Assembly: GCA_910579685.1 (NCBI GenBank)
Contig: CAJTVN010000054.1
Span: forward strand, 1-15,673
Reading direction: 5' to 3'
DNA: 15,673 bases
DNA from: an uncultured Lachnospiraceae bacterium
GTDB taxonomy: Bacteria > Bacillota > Clostridia > Lachnospirales > Lachnospiraceae
Both the position numbers and the translations under genes were made by a program. The notes beneath the pieces are model-generated. The model saw only the letters and a list, made by a program, of their open reading frames with translations, was not told where the DNA came from and searched no databases. Positions 1 through 7,130 of this stretch are shown here, in pieces. How positions within the stretch are numbered: position 1 is the first letter of the stretch; each line of letters starts with the position of its first letter.

Positions 1-58
1 TCATATTCTCACGGAATGTGCAGCCAGTGCGCATTCCTGACCCGTGAAAAGTAACTGC

Positions 59-595
59 CTACACCCCGCATTCCAGCTGGCAGTCATAGGGTTCCTTTTC
101 AACATGCTCCGGGGCATACACCGCCGCCTCCACACAGCCCATGGCCTTATAAAACGCCTGGCTCTCCACTGCGGAATGTGCGGATATGTACAGTTTGTCC
201 GCCCCTCTTTCCCTGGCCCACTTCTTTGCCGCACCAAAAAGCGCTCTGCCAATCCCACTGCCCCGCATGTCCTCGGACACATGAATACAGGACAGGTCAA
301 GATACCTTGCCTGCGCTTTCAGTTCCATAAAGTCAGACTCCACGGAGGTAAATCCCTTCAGCGCCCCCTCTGAAAAAGCGCCATATACCAATCCGCCGCT
401 GGCAGCCGTATGTCTCAGACATTCCACCAGGATCTCATATTCCTCCTGCGACCAGTCGTCAATAAAAGGATCCGCCCGGATCACCCACTTCCCGTCCACT
501 CTGCGCCAGCAGTCCGTGACCTCCTGATGGCGGATAAAATTTTGAAACAAACTTCCTGTTATCTCGCTCTCATTTAATTCTCTGTACTGAATCAT
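59..595 (-). CDS. GNAT family N-acetyltransferase
   Basis: A 178-residue protein of normal single-domain GNAT length. The acetyl-CoA pyrophosphate-binding motif A is visible as MRGSGIGRALF (R-x-x-G-x-G type, about residues 109-119), preceded by a beta strand with a hydrophobic core (YLDLSCIHVSE). The later segment SAHSAVESQAFYKAMGC is the usual motif B region, where an aromatic residue precedes the alpha-4 helix. Such enzymes transfer an acetyl group from acetyl-CoA to an amine; the substrate cannot be read from the sequence. The ATG start has AAGGAG about 11 bases upstream, slightly long, and a possible promoter lies just beyond. The gene stands alone and is divergent from the tRNA pair. Family assignment is strong, specific function unknown. 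Confidence 0.88.
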   Translation of the reverse strand: MIQYRELNESEITGSLFQNFIRHQEVTDCWRRVDGKWVIRADPFIDDWSQEEYEILVECLRHTAASGGLVYGAFSEGALKGFTSVESDFMELKAQARYLDLSCIHVSEDMRGSGIGRALFGAAKKWARERGADKLYISAHSAVESQAFYKAMGCVEAAVYAPEHVEKEPYDCQLECGV

Positions 596-629
596 GTGTC
601 AACCCGCTCCTTATCTTTTCTCTCCCTAT

Positions 630-658
630 AAAATACACAAAAATACAAAATCCTGCAA
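630..658 (-). promoter_or_regulatory. Putative promoter of the GNAT gene
   Basis: On the minus strand TTGCAG (653-658) and TATTTT (630-635) are separated by 17 bases, an acceptable sigma-A arrangement with an imperfect -10. It sits about 35 bases upstream of the GNAT start codon. It lies back to back with the tRNA promoter, so the AT-rich gap acts as a divergent promoter region. Confidence 0.45.
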
Positions 659-674
659 GTTATTAAAAAAACTA

Positions 675-702
675 TTGAAATTCTCATTCATAGTGCTATA
701 AT
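675..702 (+). promoter_or_regulatory. tRNA promoter
   Basis: TTGAAA (675-680), a 16-base spacer, then a perfect TATAAT (697-702) preceded by TGC, an extended -10 element. Transcription should begin within a few bases of the tRNA-Val 5' end at 712, leaving almost no leader for RNase P to remove. This fits a strong stable-RNA promoter. Confidence 0.8.
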
Positions 703-711
703 AATAGCAAT

Positions 712-785
712 GGAAGCATAGCTCAGCCGGGATGAGCGTTCGCCTCACACGCGAGAGGTCATGGGTTCGAGCCCCATTGCTTCCA
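712..785 (+). tRNA. tRNA-Val (anticodon CAC)
   Basis: A complete cloverleaf: acceptor stem GGAAGCA/TGCTTCC, D stem GCTC/GAGC, anticodon stem TTCGC/GCGAG (one G-T pair) with loop CTCACAC, and T arm ATGGG/CCCAT with loop TTCGAGC. The loop gives anticodon CAC, which reads the valine codon GTG. The discriminator base is A and the CCA end is not encoded, so it must be added by nucleotidyltransferase. It is cotranscribed with the tRNA-Ala 14 bases downstream. Confidence 0.95.
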
Positions 786-799
786 TTTTAAAATGATCT

Positions 800-872
800 G
801 GGGATATAGCTCAGCTGGGAGAGCGATACGTTCGCAACGTATAGGTCAGGGGTTCGAGTCCCCCTATCTCCA
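800..872 (+). tRNA. tRNA-Ala (anticodon CGC)
   Basis: Cloverleaf with acceptor GGGGATA/TATCTCC, D stem GCTC/GAGC, anticodon stem ATACG/CGTAT and loop TTCGCAA, giving anticodon CGC (reads GCG, alanine). The acceptor stem contains a G-U pair at position 3:70 (G802 with T869), the classic identity element of alanyl-tRNA synthetase, which independently supports the alanine call. The T stem AGGGG/CCCCC has one A-C mismatch at its base. The discriminator is A and CCA is not encoded. A Rho-independent terminator follows at once. Confidence 0.93.
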
Positions 873-881
873 TTTTCAGTG

Positions 882-920
882 CCGGAACTGTGATCTTACA
901 ACGGTTCCGGTTATTTTTTT
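882..920 (+). terminator. Intrinsic terminator of the tRNA pair
   Basis: CCGGAAC (882-888) pairs perfectly with GTTCCGG (904-910) across a 15-base loop and is followed by a T-rich run at 911-920. It lies 10 bases after tRNA-Ala and ends the two-tRNA transcript. Confidence 0.85.
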
Positions 921-1110
921 AATATAAAATATTTCGTGCGGCGTGACGATATTTATCTGTCAGATACGTCGTTTGTTCCGACGACGGCCTCTTTCATCGC
1001 AGGCCCGCACACAATTACAAAAACATTTGCAAAGGCCGGCCTCTTTATAGCTTCATTTTATCATCCGGGCCAGCATTGAACAGATTGAATTTTTATCCAC
1101 CCAAACTAAC
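921..1110. other. Gene-free spacer
   Basis: I see no convincing ORF, RNA gene or promoter in these 190 bases between the converging tRNA and adhesin units. There are short GC-rich dyads around 960-1045 but no T tract next to them. Confidence 0.5.
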
Positions 1111-1155
1111 TAAAAAGAGAAGGCCGTTGCGAAATTGCAACAGCCTCTCTTCTTT
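1111..1155 (-). terminator. Terminator of the adhesin gene
   Basis: A long hairpin ends just before the adhesin stop codon. GTTGC/GCAAC and GGC/GCC form the top of the stem and AAGAG/CTCTT the base, with one mismatch and one bulged A around a six-base loop (1131-1136). On the minus strand a run of T (1112-1116) directly follows. A pyrimidine-rich run on the other side could let it work weakly in both directions. Confidence 0.85.
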
Positions 1156-1158
1156 CTT

Positions 1159-4100
1159 TTATTTCCTGGTACGTTTCCCCACTATCCACAATAACACCAG
1201 TCCGGCAAGGGAAAGCGTCATAGACCAGAACCAAAACATCATATGAGAATCATCCCCGGTTTGAGGGATTGCGTGACCGCCCGGTTCACTATCCCCGGCC
1301 TTGCCGGATCCGGTATACACTCCAGGCAGACTGGAATCTTTCTGTGTTCCATTTGATTCCGATTTTTTCGGCAGCTCCCTCACTTTCGGATCTTCCGGAG
1401 GGTTGTCACCCCCCGGCCCGTCCGGCGGGTTCTCCATCCCCGGATTGTCCGGCCGATCTGGCGGGTTCTCAGGCCCCGGCTCATCCGGTGGATTCTCCTT
1501 GGGGGAATGACTGTTAGTAATCGTATATCCATCCACTGCGGCGGTATATCCATCCGGCACTTTTACCTCCCCGACTGTAAAAATGTATTCCCTCCCGTCA
1601 GCATCCTGCCTGTCAATCTCCAAAAAGGTATGACTCCAGCCATTGTTCGCATCCAGCATCACCCGGGCAAATTCCAGTGAATTCCGGTAGACCACCACTT
1701 CGATCTGAGGCGGCCGGATGCCGTCCCTGTCGCCGCCGTCCTCCCAGACCTTGCGGACCGTAAAGCTGGTCTTTGGTATTTGAGGGTTTTCCTCATCCTC
1801 TGGCCTGTGCCGGTTTGTTATCTCATATCCGTTCACAGCCGAATGATATCCGTCCGGGACGGACAGCTCTTCCACTGTATATTCATAATCTCTGCCTGCG
1901 GCATCCTGCTTGTCAATATCCAGATACGTATGACTCCAGCCGTTCTCCTCTGATAACAGCAGCGTGTCAAAGAGGATCCCGTTTCGAAATACCGCCGCCT
2001 CTATGGATGCGGGCCTGATACCGTCCTGATCTTCATTATCATCCCAAATCTTACGCACCGTAAAACTGGTCTTTGGCGTTTCCACTTCTGATTTTGGTAC
2101 ATGTCGGTTCACAATACTTAACCCGTTTATCACACATTGATAGCCTTCCGGAACCTCCGGCTCTCTCACCGAATAGACATATTCGGCGCCCCGTTCGTCA
2201 AATCGATCAATCTTTTCATAAAAATGGCTCCACCCGCTCTCCTCGTTGAGCTCCGCCGTATCCCAGAGCTGACCATTTCTCAAAACCTCCACCTTCACGC
2301 TTTCCGGCCTCAGCTTATCGATATCATTGCCGTCATCCCAGATCTTTTTCACCGTGAAGTTCCGAAACGCATACGTGTTGATTATGATCGTGCCCGATAT
2401 GGTTTTGATATAATCCGGCACTTCGATTTCATCCACATAATATGTCCACGGCTGGTTTGCGTCATCCAGTTCCGTCAGATTGGACCAGGTATACCGCCAG
2501 CCCGTCTCCTGAGTTACGGATTGCGTGTCAATGATCTCGTCCACGTCCGTCAGTACGTCGTCAATCAGGAGCTTTCCTTTATGCCTCAGCGTAATCTGAA
2601 GGCTCTCCGGCCTCTGTGCGTACTCATCATTGTTATCCTGCCATATCTTATAGGCTGTCACCTCCGCAACCGGCATACCGATGTTGATCTCGCCGTTTCC
2701 TCCTATGCCTCCGCCGTTGGTCTTGCAGACATTTCCTGATATGATGACACCTGCAAGCTGATCCGCCAGGGCCTTGTCCTCCTGCGAGATGGATGCCGTA
2801 AGCCGCATACCTTCCAGATATTTCTCGCCATTTTTAATGGAAACCTCGTGCCATGATCCGTTCATGGTTTCCTTTCCCAGACCTTCAAAGGCAATTTCAA
2901 TCCGCCCAAGCCCTCTTGTTGTCAGCGTACCCTTGCCGTCAAGGTACAGATCCTGGGCGCGGGCGCTGTCACCGCTTCCCGTCGCCGTATTTCCGTAAAG
3001 CGCCATACCGGTACCGCTGTGGGAGCGGACAATCGCCTCGCCGCAGCCGCCAATGCCGCCGCCTCCTCTGGCTGTGTTATCTGTGATAATCACTCCGTTG
3101 ATCTGCAGATCCGCCCCATATTCGCCCTGTATCACACTGTCGACCTTATGCTCCACAAAGATGCCGCCGCCGGCAAACTGATGGCCGGACGTGTCCAGTG
3201 CGGTATTATCCATAATCCGTACTTTATTCTCCGGTGTTCCCTGGATAAAGCCCTTGCCGAAGAGAAAAATACCGCCGCCTATATCCGCCGTGTTGCCCGT
3301 GATATTCCCTGCCGTAATCTTCAGATTATGCCTGGAATAAATACCGCCGCCCAGACCGCTGCAACGATTGCCCTCCAGGGCCACATCCCCGTCAATCTCC
3401 AGATCATAAGCCCACACGCCGCCGCCCTGGCCCCGGTATCCGCCAGCTCCGGTATAATCCGAACACTCATTGCTTTCGATGGCAACCCCCCGGCTCATAT
3501 AAAGCCTGCCATGATTGTTCATATAAGACGGGCTTGCCCCCTGATCTCCTATGGCGCCAACTATCACACCGCCGCCCCATACCGCCGTATTATTATGTAT
3601 AAATACATTTCCTTCCAGCGTCACGTCATCGCCCTGTATGGCGCCGCCCATCTGGCTGGCCATATTGCCGTCAAATTCCCCTCCGTTTATAATCGTTTCC
3701 CCCAGCGAATAAACCGCTCCTCCAAAGCCTGCCCGGTTACTCACAAACCGGGGATTCCCCTGCATCTGTATGCCGTTGTCTGTGCAGATTGCCCCGCCAT
3801 AAGTATAATCCCCCGTGCCGGCCTTATTGTTTGCGAATACAGGAATGCCTGTCAATGTGATTTCGGAATTTTCGCAGTATACCGCTCCGCCATTCTGGTC
3901 TGCCATATTGTCACTGAAATTCCCATCGCTTATCGTAACCTTACTTCCCTCAAATGCCCGTATAACCGCCCCGTTTCTTGACCGGTTACCGTCAAACGTT
4001 CCTCCATGTATATTTATTTCTCCGGTAATTGCGACAATGGCGCCGCCGGATGTGGAGAGCGTACCGCTGTCATGAATGCTGCCGCTGCGAAAGTCCAGCA

Positions 4101-5967
4101 CCGAATCTTCCACCAGAAGCCCCCGGCTCTCCCCGCTCGTCATCTCCAGGCCTTCTACCGCCAGCCTGCCGCCTTCCTGCAGATTGACCACGACAAACCA
4201 TGAGCCGCGCCCCGGCTTCTGGGATAATTTTCCCGGTCCCCTGAAACATACTTCGCAGCCCTCAATCCGGATCAGCTGCTCGGGCTTGGGATCCGGGCCT
4301 GACACCGTACCTGCTCCCTCTATGGTATAACCGTTAAAGTCAATGGTTATATTCCTGGTTATCCGGATTGCTTCCTCACTGAGAAAGTCCCTGGACAGTA
4401 CAAGTATCCCGCCGTCCCCCGTCTCATCAATAAGCTCCTGCAGGGTCTTTGGCGCACCGCCCACATAAGCGTTTTCCGTCTGATTGAACACAGCGCCGTC
4501 CGTCTTGTCAATCTGATTACTGCTGTTCTCTTCGATTCTGCAGTCTCCGCTTAGATTAAGCTGCGAGGAACCCTCCAAATAAATACCGCCGCCAAGCGGC
4601 GACTGATTGTTCTTTACCACGGCATTACCGCTGATATTACAGACCGCATTCAACACATGAATACCGCCGCCGGAGTTACCAGCCTGATTATTACTTATTT
4701 CCGCCGTGCCGCCGATATTGGCTGTCGCACCGCTCTGCACCCGGATACCGCCGCCGGAGCCGCTGGCGGAATTGCTGCCGACACACCCGCCCGTCATCTC
4801 CAGCCTGCCTGATGCCCCGCTCACAACAATGCCTGCGCCGTTTCCGGAGGACTGGTTACCTGACACCGATCCGTCCTGCATTTCAAACACGCCGGCTGCA
4901 AACACGCCTCTGACACAATTCGTACTGGTAATATCCACATCACAATTCACCACTGTCCCCGAAGCGCTCACAAAGATCACGTTGTCGCCATCCGAATGCT
5001 CCAGTGTTCCTCCCCCGGTCAGTTCCAGCCTGCCCGAAACGTTGATCAGATTGCTTGTATTGGACGGTGCTTGTCCGCTCAGCCTGTGTCCGTTTAAGTT
5101 GAGCACGATTGTTTCACTGATATTCAATGGCTCTGTGACAACAATATCATCCAGAAGGCCTATGGTATGCGAATCCTCATCCACTTCCACATGATCGATT
5201 CCAAAAAGATCCACAAGCTTCTGAATATCCCCGGAAAAGGCATAAGCTTCCACTTTGTTCTCTTTCAGCGTTTTCAGATCCGGAGAGCTTGTGGGAGTCG
5301 GAGATATGCTTGGAGAAGGCGATCCCGTCTGGGTCGGAGATCCTGTCGGATTTGCGGGCTCTGTAGACTGCGCAGACCCTGTCGGTATCGGAGATCCTGA
5401 GGGATCTGCAGATTCCGTCGGCTGTGGAGATCCGATTGCCTCCGGGGTTTGCGCTGGCTGCGGAGATCTTGCCACTTCCGGTGTCTGCTCCGGCTCGGGC
5501 GTCTGCGTTGGCACAGGAGATTCCTCCGGCTGCGGGGATTCGATTGCTTCCGGTATCTGCGGCGTCTGTGCCGGCTCGTGAGATTCCTCCGGCTCAGGCT
5601 GTGGTGTTTCCACTATCCCCGGAGAATCCTTCGGCTCAGGCTGCGGTGTTTCCACTATCCCCGGAGAATCCTCCGGCTCCGGCTGCGGTGTTTCCACTGT
5701 CACGGGAGAATCCTCCGGCTCCGCTAAATCCGCTTTCTCGTCCTGATTCTCCCCCTCAGTGCCCACATAGGAATCGTCTTTCTCATTTGTGCATAATTCA
5801 TATTCTGTCTTATTTGGCGTCGAATCAGAACCACCAATTACATCTGCTGCCATGGCCTGATCCGGACACAATGACATCACCAGGAGAGAGACTGCGAAAA
5901 CCCATGCATACGCTCTTCTCATCCCCGGCTTCCTGCCGCATTTCAATGTCCATCTTGTCTTTTTCAC
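1159..5967 (-). CDS. Giant LPXTG-type surface adhesin with beta-helix and Cna-B domains
   Basis: A 1602-residue surface protein. Residues 1-40 form a signal peptide (basic start, hydrophobic core, cut near AMA|AD). Residues about 84-230 are a Pro/Ser/Thr/Glu-rich stalk that begins with three 14-residue repeats. Residues about 245-495 and 505-1095 are two parallel beta-helix modules; each opens with a Leu-rich strand and an N-G turn (LNLNGHRL; IDFNGYTI) and then repeats GGGI/GGAV/GGAI rungs. Four Cna-B domains follow, spaced about 100 residues apart, with tryptophans at 1109, 1210, 1308 and 1408 in K-I/V-W-x-D motifs. Each has RP and a late Glu and Asn, the residues that build the intramolecular isopeptide bond in this family. 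A Pro/Gly/Asn linker leads to IPQTG (1567-1571), a hydrophobic segment and a KRTRK tail, the sortase signal. The start is GTG, chosen because GGAGG lies 7 bases upstream and the signal peptide begins there. Role inferred: adhesion to host or matrix; ligand unknown. No sortase gene lies in the window. Confidence 0.93.
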   Translation of the reverse strand: MKKTRWTLKCGRKPGMRRAYAWVFAVSLLVMSLCPDQAMAADVIGGSDSTPNKTEYELCTNEKDDSYVGTEGENQDEKADLAEPEDSPVTVETPQPEPEDSPGIVETPQPEPKDSPGIVETPQPEPEESHEPAQTPQIPEAIESPQPEESPVPTQTPEPEQTPEVARSPQPAQTPEAIGSPQPTESADPSGSPIPTGSAQSTEPANPTGSPTQTGSPSPSISPTPTSSPDLKTLKENKVEAYAFSGDIQKLVDLFGIDHVEVDEDSHTIGLLDDIVVTEPLNISETIVLNLNGHRLSGQAPSNTSNLINVSGRLELTGGGTLEHSDGDNVIFVSASGTVVNCDVDITSTNCVRGVFAAGVFEMQDGSVSGNQSSGNGAGIVVSGASGRLEMTGGCVGSNSASGSGGGIRVQSGATANIGGTAEISNNQAGNSGGGIHVLNAVCNISGNAVVKNNQSPLGGGIYLEGSSQLNLSGDCRIEENSSNQIDKTDGAVFNQTENAYVGGAPKTLQELIDETGDGGILVLSRDFLSEEAIRITRNITIDFNGYTIEGAGTVSGPDPKPEQLIRIEGCEVCFRGPGKLSQKPGRGSWFVVVNLQEGGRLAVEGLEMTSGESRGLLVEDSVLDFRSGSIHDSGTLSTSGGAIVAITGEINIHGGTFDGNRSRNGAVIRAFEGSKVTISDGNFSDNMADQNGGAVYCENSEITLTGIPVFANNKAGTGDYTYGGAICTDNGIQMQGNPRFVSNRAGFGGAVYSLGETIINGGEFDGNMASQMGGAIQGDDVTLEGNVFIHNNTAVWGGGVIVGAIGDQGASPSYMNNHGRLYMSRGVAIESNECSDYTGAGGYRGQGGGVWAYDLEIDGDVALEGNRCSGLGGGIYSRHNLKITAGNITGNTADIGGGIFLFGKGFIQGTPENKVRIMDNTALDTSGHQFAGGGIFVEHKVDSVIQGEYGADLQINGVIITDNTARGGGGIGGCGEAIVRSHSGTGMALYGNTATGSGDSARAQDLYLDGKGTLTTRGLGRIEIAFEGLGKETMNGSWHEVSIKNGEKYLEGMRLTASISQEDKALADQLAGVIISGNVCKTNGGGIGGNGEINIGMPVAEVTAYKIWQDNNDEYAQRPESLQITLRHKGKLLIDDVLTDVDEIIDTQSVTQETGWRYTWSNLTELDDANQPWTYYVDEIEVPDYIKTISGTIIINTYAFRNFTVKKIWDDGNDIDKLRPESVKVEVLRNGQLWDTAELNEESGWSHFYEKIDRFDERGAEYVYSVREPEVPEGYQCVINGLSIVNRHVPKSEVETPKTSFTVRKIWDDNEDQDGIRPASIEAAVFRNGILFDTLLLSEENGWSHTYLDIDKQDAAGRDYEYTVEELSVPDGYHSAVNGYEITNRHRPEDEENPQIPKTSFTVRKVWEDGGDRDGIRPPQIEVVVYRNSLEFARVMLDANNGWSHTFLEIDRQDADGREYIFTVGEVKVPDGYTAAVDGYTITNSHSPKENPPDEPGPENPPDRPDNPGMENPPDGPGGDNPPEDPKVRELPKKSESNGTQKDSSLPGVYTGSGKAGDSEPGGHAIPQTGDDSHMMFWFWSMTLSLAGLVLLWIVGKRTRK
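5590..5715 (-). repeat. Three 42-bp tandem repeats in the adhesin stalk
   Basis: Three nearly identical 42-base units, beginning near 5591, 5633 and 5675 on the plus strand, encode the 14-residue unit EDSPGIVETPQPEP (copy 1 has VT for GI; copy 3 starts with K). A degenerate partial copy and looser Pro-rich units follow toward the C-terminus. In-frame repeats of this kind can expand or shrink by slippage, changing stalk length without breaking the reading frame. Confidence 0.9.
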
Positions 5968-5974
5968 AAAGACA

Positions 5975-5979
5975 CCTCC
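5975..5979 (-). promoter_or_regulatory. RBS fixing the GTG start of the adhesin
   Basis: GGAGG on the minus strand ends 7 bases before the GTG at 5965-5967. No ATG in the first residues has comparable spacing, so this site decides the start. Confidence 0.8.
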
Positions 5980-6033
5980 ACTGCTGTTTCACTCTATTCA
6001 ATTAACAACCCAAAAGCGCTGACTTCTAGACAC

Positions 6034-6061
6034 ATTTTAGCACAATCATACATTTTTACAA
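6034..6061 (-). promoter_or_regulatory. Promoter of the adhesin gene
   Basis: On the minus strand TTGTAA (6056-6061), a 16-base spacer and TAAAAT (6034-6039), with TGC just before the -10 (extended -10). It lies about 65 bases upstream of the GTG start, so the adhesin is probably transcribed alone. I see no obvious operator dyad. Confidence 0.65.
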
Positions 6062-6100
6062 GTATCGTTTTGCACAAAATATTTATTTTGTCTTCATTAA

Positions 6101-6119
6101 AAAGTGGGAATCCCGACTT
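6101..6119 (-). terminator. Terminator of the HAD gene
   Basis: A small hairpin 5 bases past the stop codon: AAGT-GGG pairs with CCC-ACTT around a three-base loop with one bulged C, followed on the minus strand by a run of T. It is short but well placed and separates the HAD gene from the adhesin promoter. Confidence 0.6.
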
Positions 6120-6123
6120 ACCG

Positions 6124-6618
6124 TTATCCCAAAATTCTTTCCGCCTCCCTGATATCTTCCAAGGTTAACCCCCATCTCTGATCCGGCGTCACCTGATGAC
6201 TGGCAACTGCTTCATTGTGCAGAGCCAAATCGTCAAGCACCACCCAGCCGCATACATCCGGATGTTCCCTGAGCCATAAAAGAATCTCCTCCGCTTTCAC
6301 AAAACTGAATTTTTTGGTTTTTCGAATCTCGTCCGTTGTCAGATCCGGCGTCATCCCTGAAATTTTCAATCCCGCATCAGCCAACAGGCCAACCAGCCTC
6401 TCGGCTTGCGGACACAGCGGCCTGATCCTGCCGTCAAACCAGAAACGCCATCCTGAGTGAAGGATGATCTTTGCCCCGGTTCTTGCGGTCAATGCCGCCA
6501 GCATTTCAATTTTTTCCGCATCAATCTGCGTTCCGCCGCTGATTTCCTTTTGATGATTCTCATTCCAAAAAGCTGAGTTGAGCACCCCGTCTATATCGAG
6601 AAATATAACTTTCGTCAT
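6124..6618 (-). CDS. HAD-type hydrolase (SAK-like HAD domain)
   Basis: A 164-residue single-domain HAD protein. Motif I is FLDIDGVL at residues 6-13, with the nucleophilic Asp followed by the general acid/base Asp two residues on. Motif II is the Ser in ILHSGWRFW, and motif IV is VVLDDLAL near residue 128, giving the metal-binding Asp pair. The short length without a cap, plus the motif II HSGWR, resembles the HAD domain that Pfam calls 'HAD domain in Swiss Army Knife RNA repair proteins', so a phosphatase acting on nucleic acid ends or a small phosphoester is possible. That is inference; the substrate is unknown. All catalytic positions look intact. The RBS is a modest GGAAGGG about 7 bases before ATG. 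The gene has its own promoter and terminator, so it is monocistronic. Confidence 0.8.
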   Translation of the reverse strand: MTKVIFLDIDGVLNSAFWNENHQKEISGGTQIDAEKIEMLAALTARTGAKIILHSGWRFWFDGRIRPLCPQAERLVGLLADAGLKISGMTPDLTTDEIRKTKKFSFVKAEEILLWLREHPDVCGWVVLDDLALHNEAVASHQVTPDQRWGLTLEDIREAERILG

Positions 6619-6658
6619 AACGCATCCCTTCCCCTTACATCCTCCTGCCGTCGCCTAT

Positions 6659-6686
6659 ATTATACAACAAAAATTGCAGCTGTAAA
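6659..6686 (-). promoter_or_regulatory. Promoter of the HAD gene
   Basis: On the minus strand TTTACA (6681-6686), 16 bases, and a perfect TATAAT (6659-6664). The transcript would have a leader of roughly 35 bases before the ATG at 6618. The leader holds an AGGAGG directly followed by ATGTAA, which I do not regard as a real start because there is no spacing. Confidence 0.7.
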
Positions 6687-6777
6687 TCACGGGTATTACG
6701 ATTTGCGTCACATACTATACAAATATAAACTTTGGGGATATAATAGGAAAAAGAAGCTGTTTGGCGCATATGGTAAT

Positions 6778-6995
6778 CGGAAAGGTTTCGAATTTTGCAT
6801 AAAGCTGACAGCATATGCGGAAAGGATGTGGCATTAGCCGTTGCCTGAAAAAACAAAGAACATAACTTAATTGGTGATTATTCTGGTTACAGGGAATGTC
6901 ACCTGGCTCCAGATTGGCTGCTTATTTATAAACAGACCGATGACGAACTAAGGCTGAACCGTACCGGATCACATGCGGATTTATTTGGGATGTGA
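6778..6995 (+). pseudogene. Broken YafQ-like type II toxin (RelE/ParE superfamily)
   Basis: Read in frame from 6867, the sequence gives LIGDYSGYRECHLAPDWLL, then IYKQTDDELRLN and RTGSHADLF before TGA at 6993. These are the signature C-terminal blocks of YafQ-type mRNA interferases, including the H-x-x-P-D-W-L and R-T-G-S-H-x-D-L-F motifs that carry catalytic histidines and the terminal Phe. Upstream the family continues in another frame: RKGF near 6778 and then PLPEK at 6838. A TAG stop at 6835 and a one-base loss in an A run (6848-6853) break it; one extra A would join PLPEK smoothly to NKEH and LIGDY. Two residues also seem missing between ELRL and NRTG. I find no start codon, RBS or antitoxin gene upstream. 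The toxin should be dead. Confidence 0.75.
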
Positions 6996-7107
6996 TAATA
7001 ACAGTATTATCAAGAACATAGATAATTGCGAAACTTGTAAATTTTCAAAATATTGTATGAATATTTCAGCAACTTACTGTTTCGCAATCACCTATTATGA
7101 AAGATAA
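6973..7107 (+). CDS. Possible small Cys-rich protein (44 residues)
   Basis: An ATG-initiated ORF that overlaps the end of the toxin remnant in another frame and stops 23 bases before the kinase gene. The middle contains C-E-T-C-K-F-S-K-Y-C, and further Cys residues precede (LGCD) and follow (TYCFAI), five in total, in a pattern like a small zinc or disulfide knuckle. I do not recognise the family. There is no good RBS before the ATG, and its start lies inside the toxin coding frame, so it may be a chance ORF or the tail of another broken gene. An inverted repeat (7026-7034 with 7079-7087) lies inside it. Confidence 0.3.
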   Translation: MRIYLGCDNNSIIKNIDNCETCKFSKYCMNISATYCFAITYYER

Positions 7108-7130
7108 ATAGAAAGGTCAAATAACAAAAA

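Noticed and set aside
3019..3981. A 320-codon open frame on the plus strand
   Set aside because: It is antisense to the beta-helix repeats of the adhesin, whose GC-rich Gly codons leave long open frames opposite. It has no RBS, no domain and a composition dominated by Ala, Ile and His.
5285..5720. Tandem repeats considered as a CRISPR array
   Set aside because: The repeats are contiguous, in frame and encode Pro-rich protein; there are no unique spacers.
6635..6646. AGGAGG directly followed by ATG-TAA in the HAD leader (minus strand)
   Set aside because: It looks like a start-stop leader element, but there is no spacing between the RBS and ATG, so initiation there is unlikely.
6635..6856. 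A 73-codon open frame on the minus strand
   Set aside because: It runs antisense through the toxin remnant and the HAD promoter; no RBS at its start and no recognisable motif.
7026..7087. Inverted repeat TTGCGAAAC / GTTTCGCAA with a 44-base gap
   Set aside because: Nine perfect pairs, but the wide gap, the lack of T tract and the position inside a possible ORF make it weak evidence for a terminator or operator.
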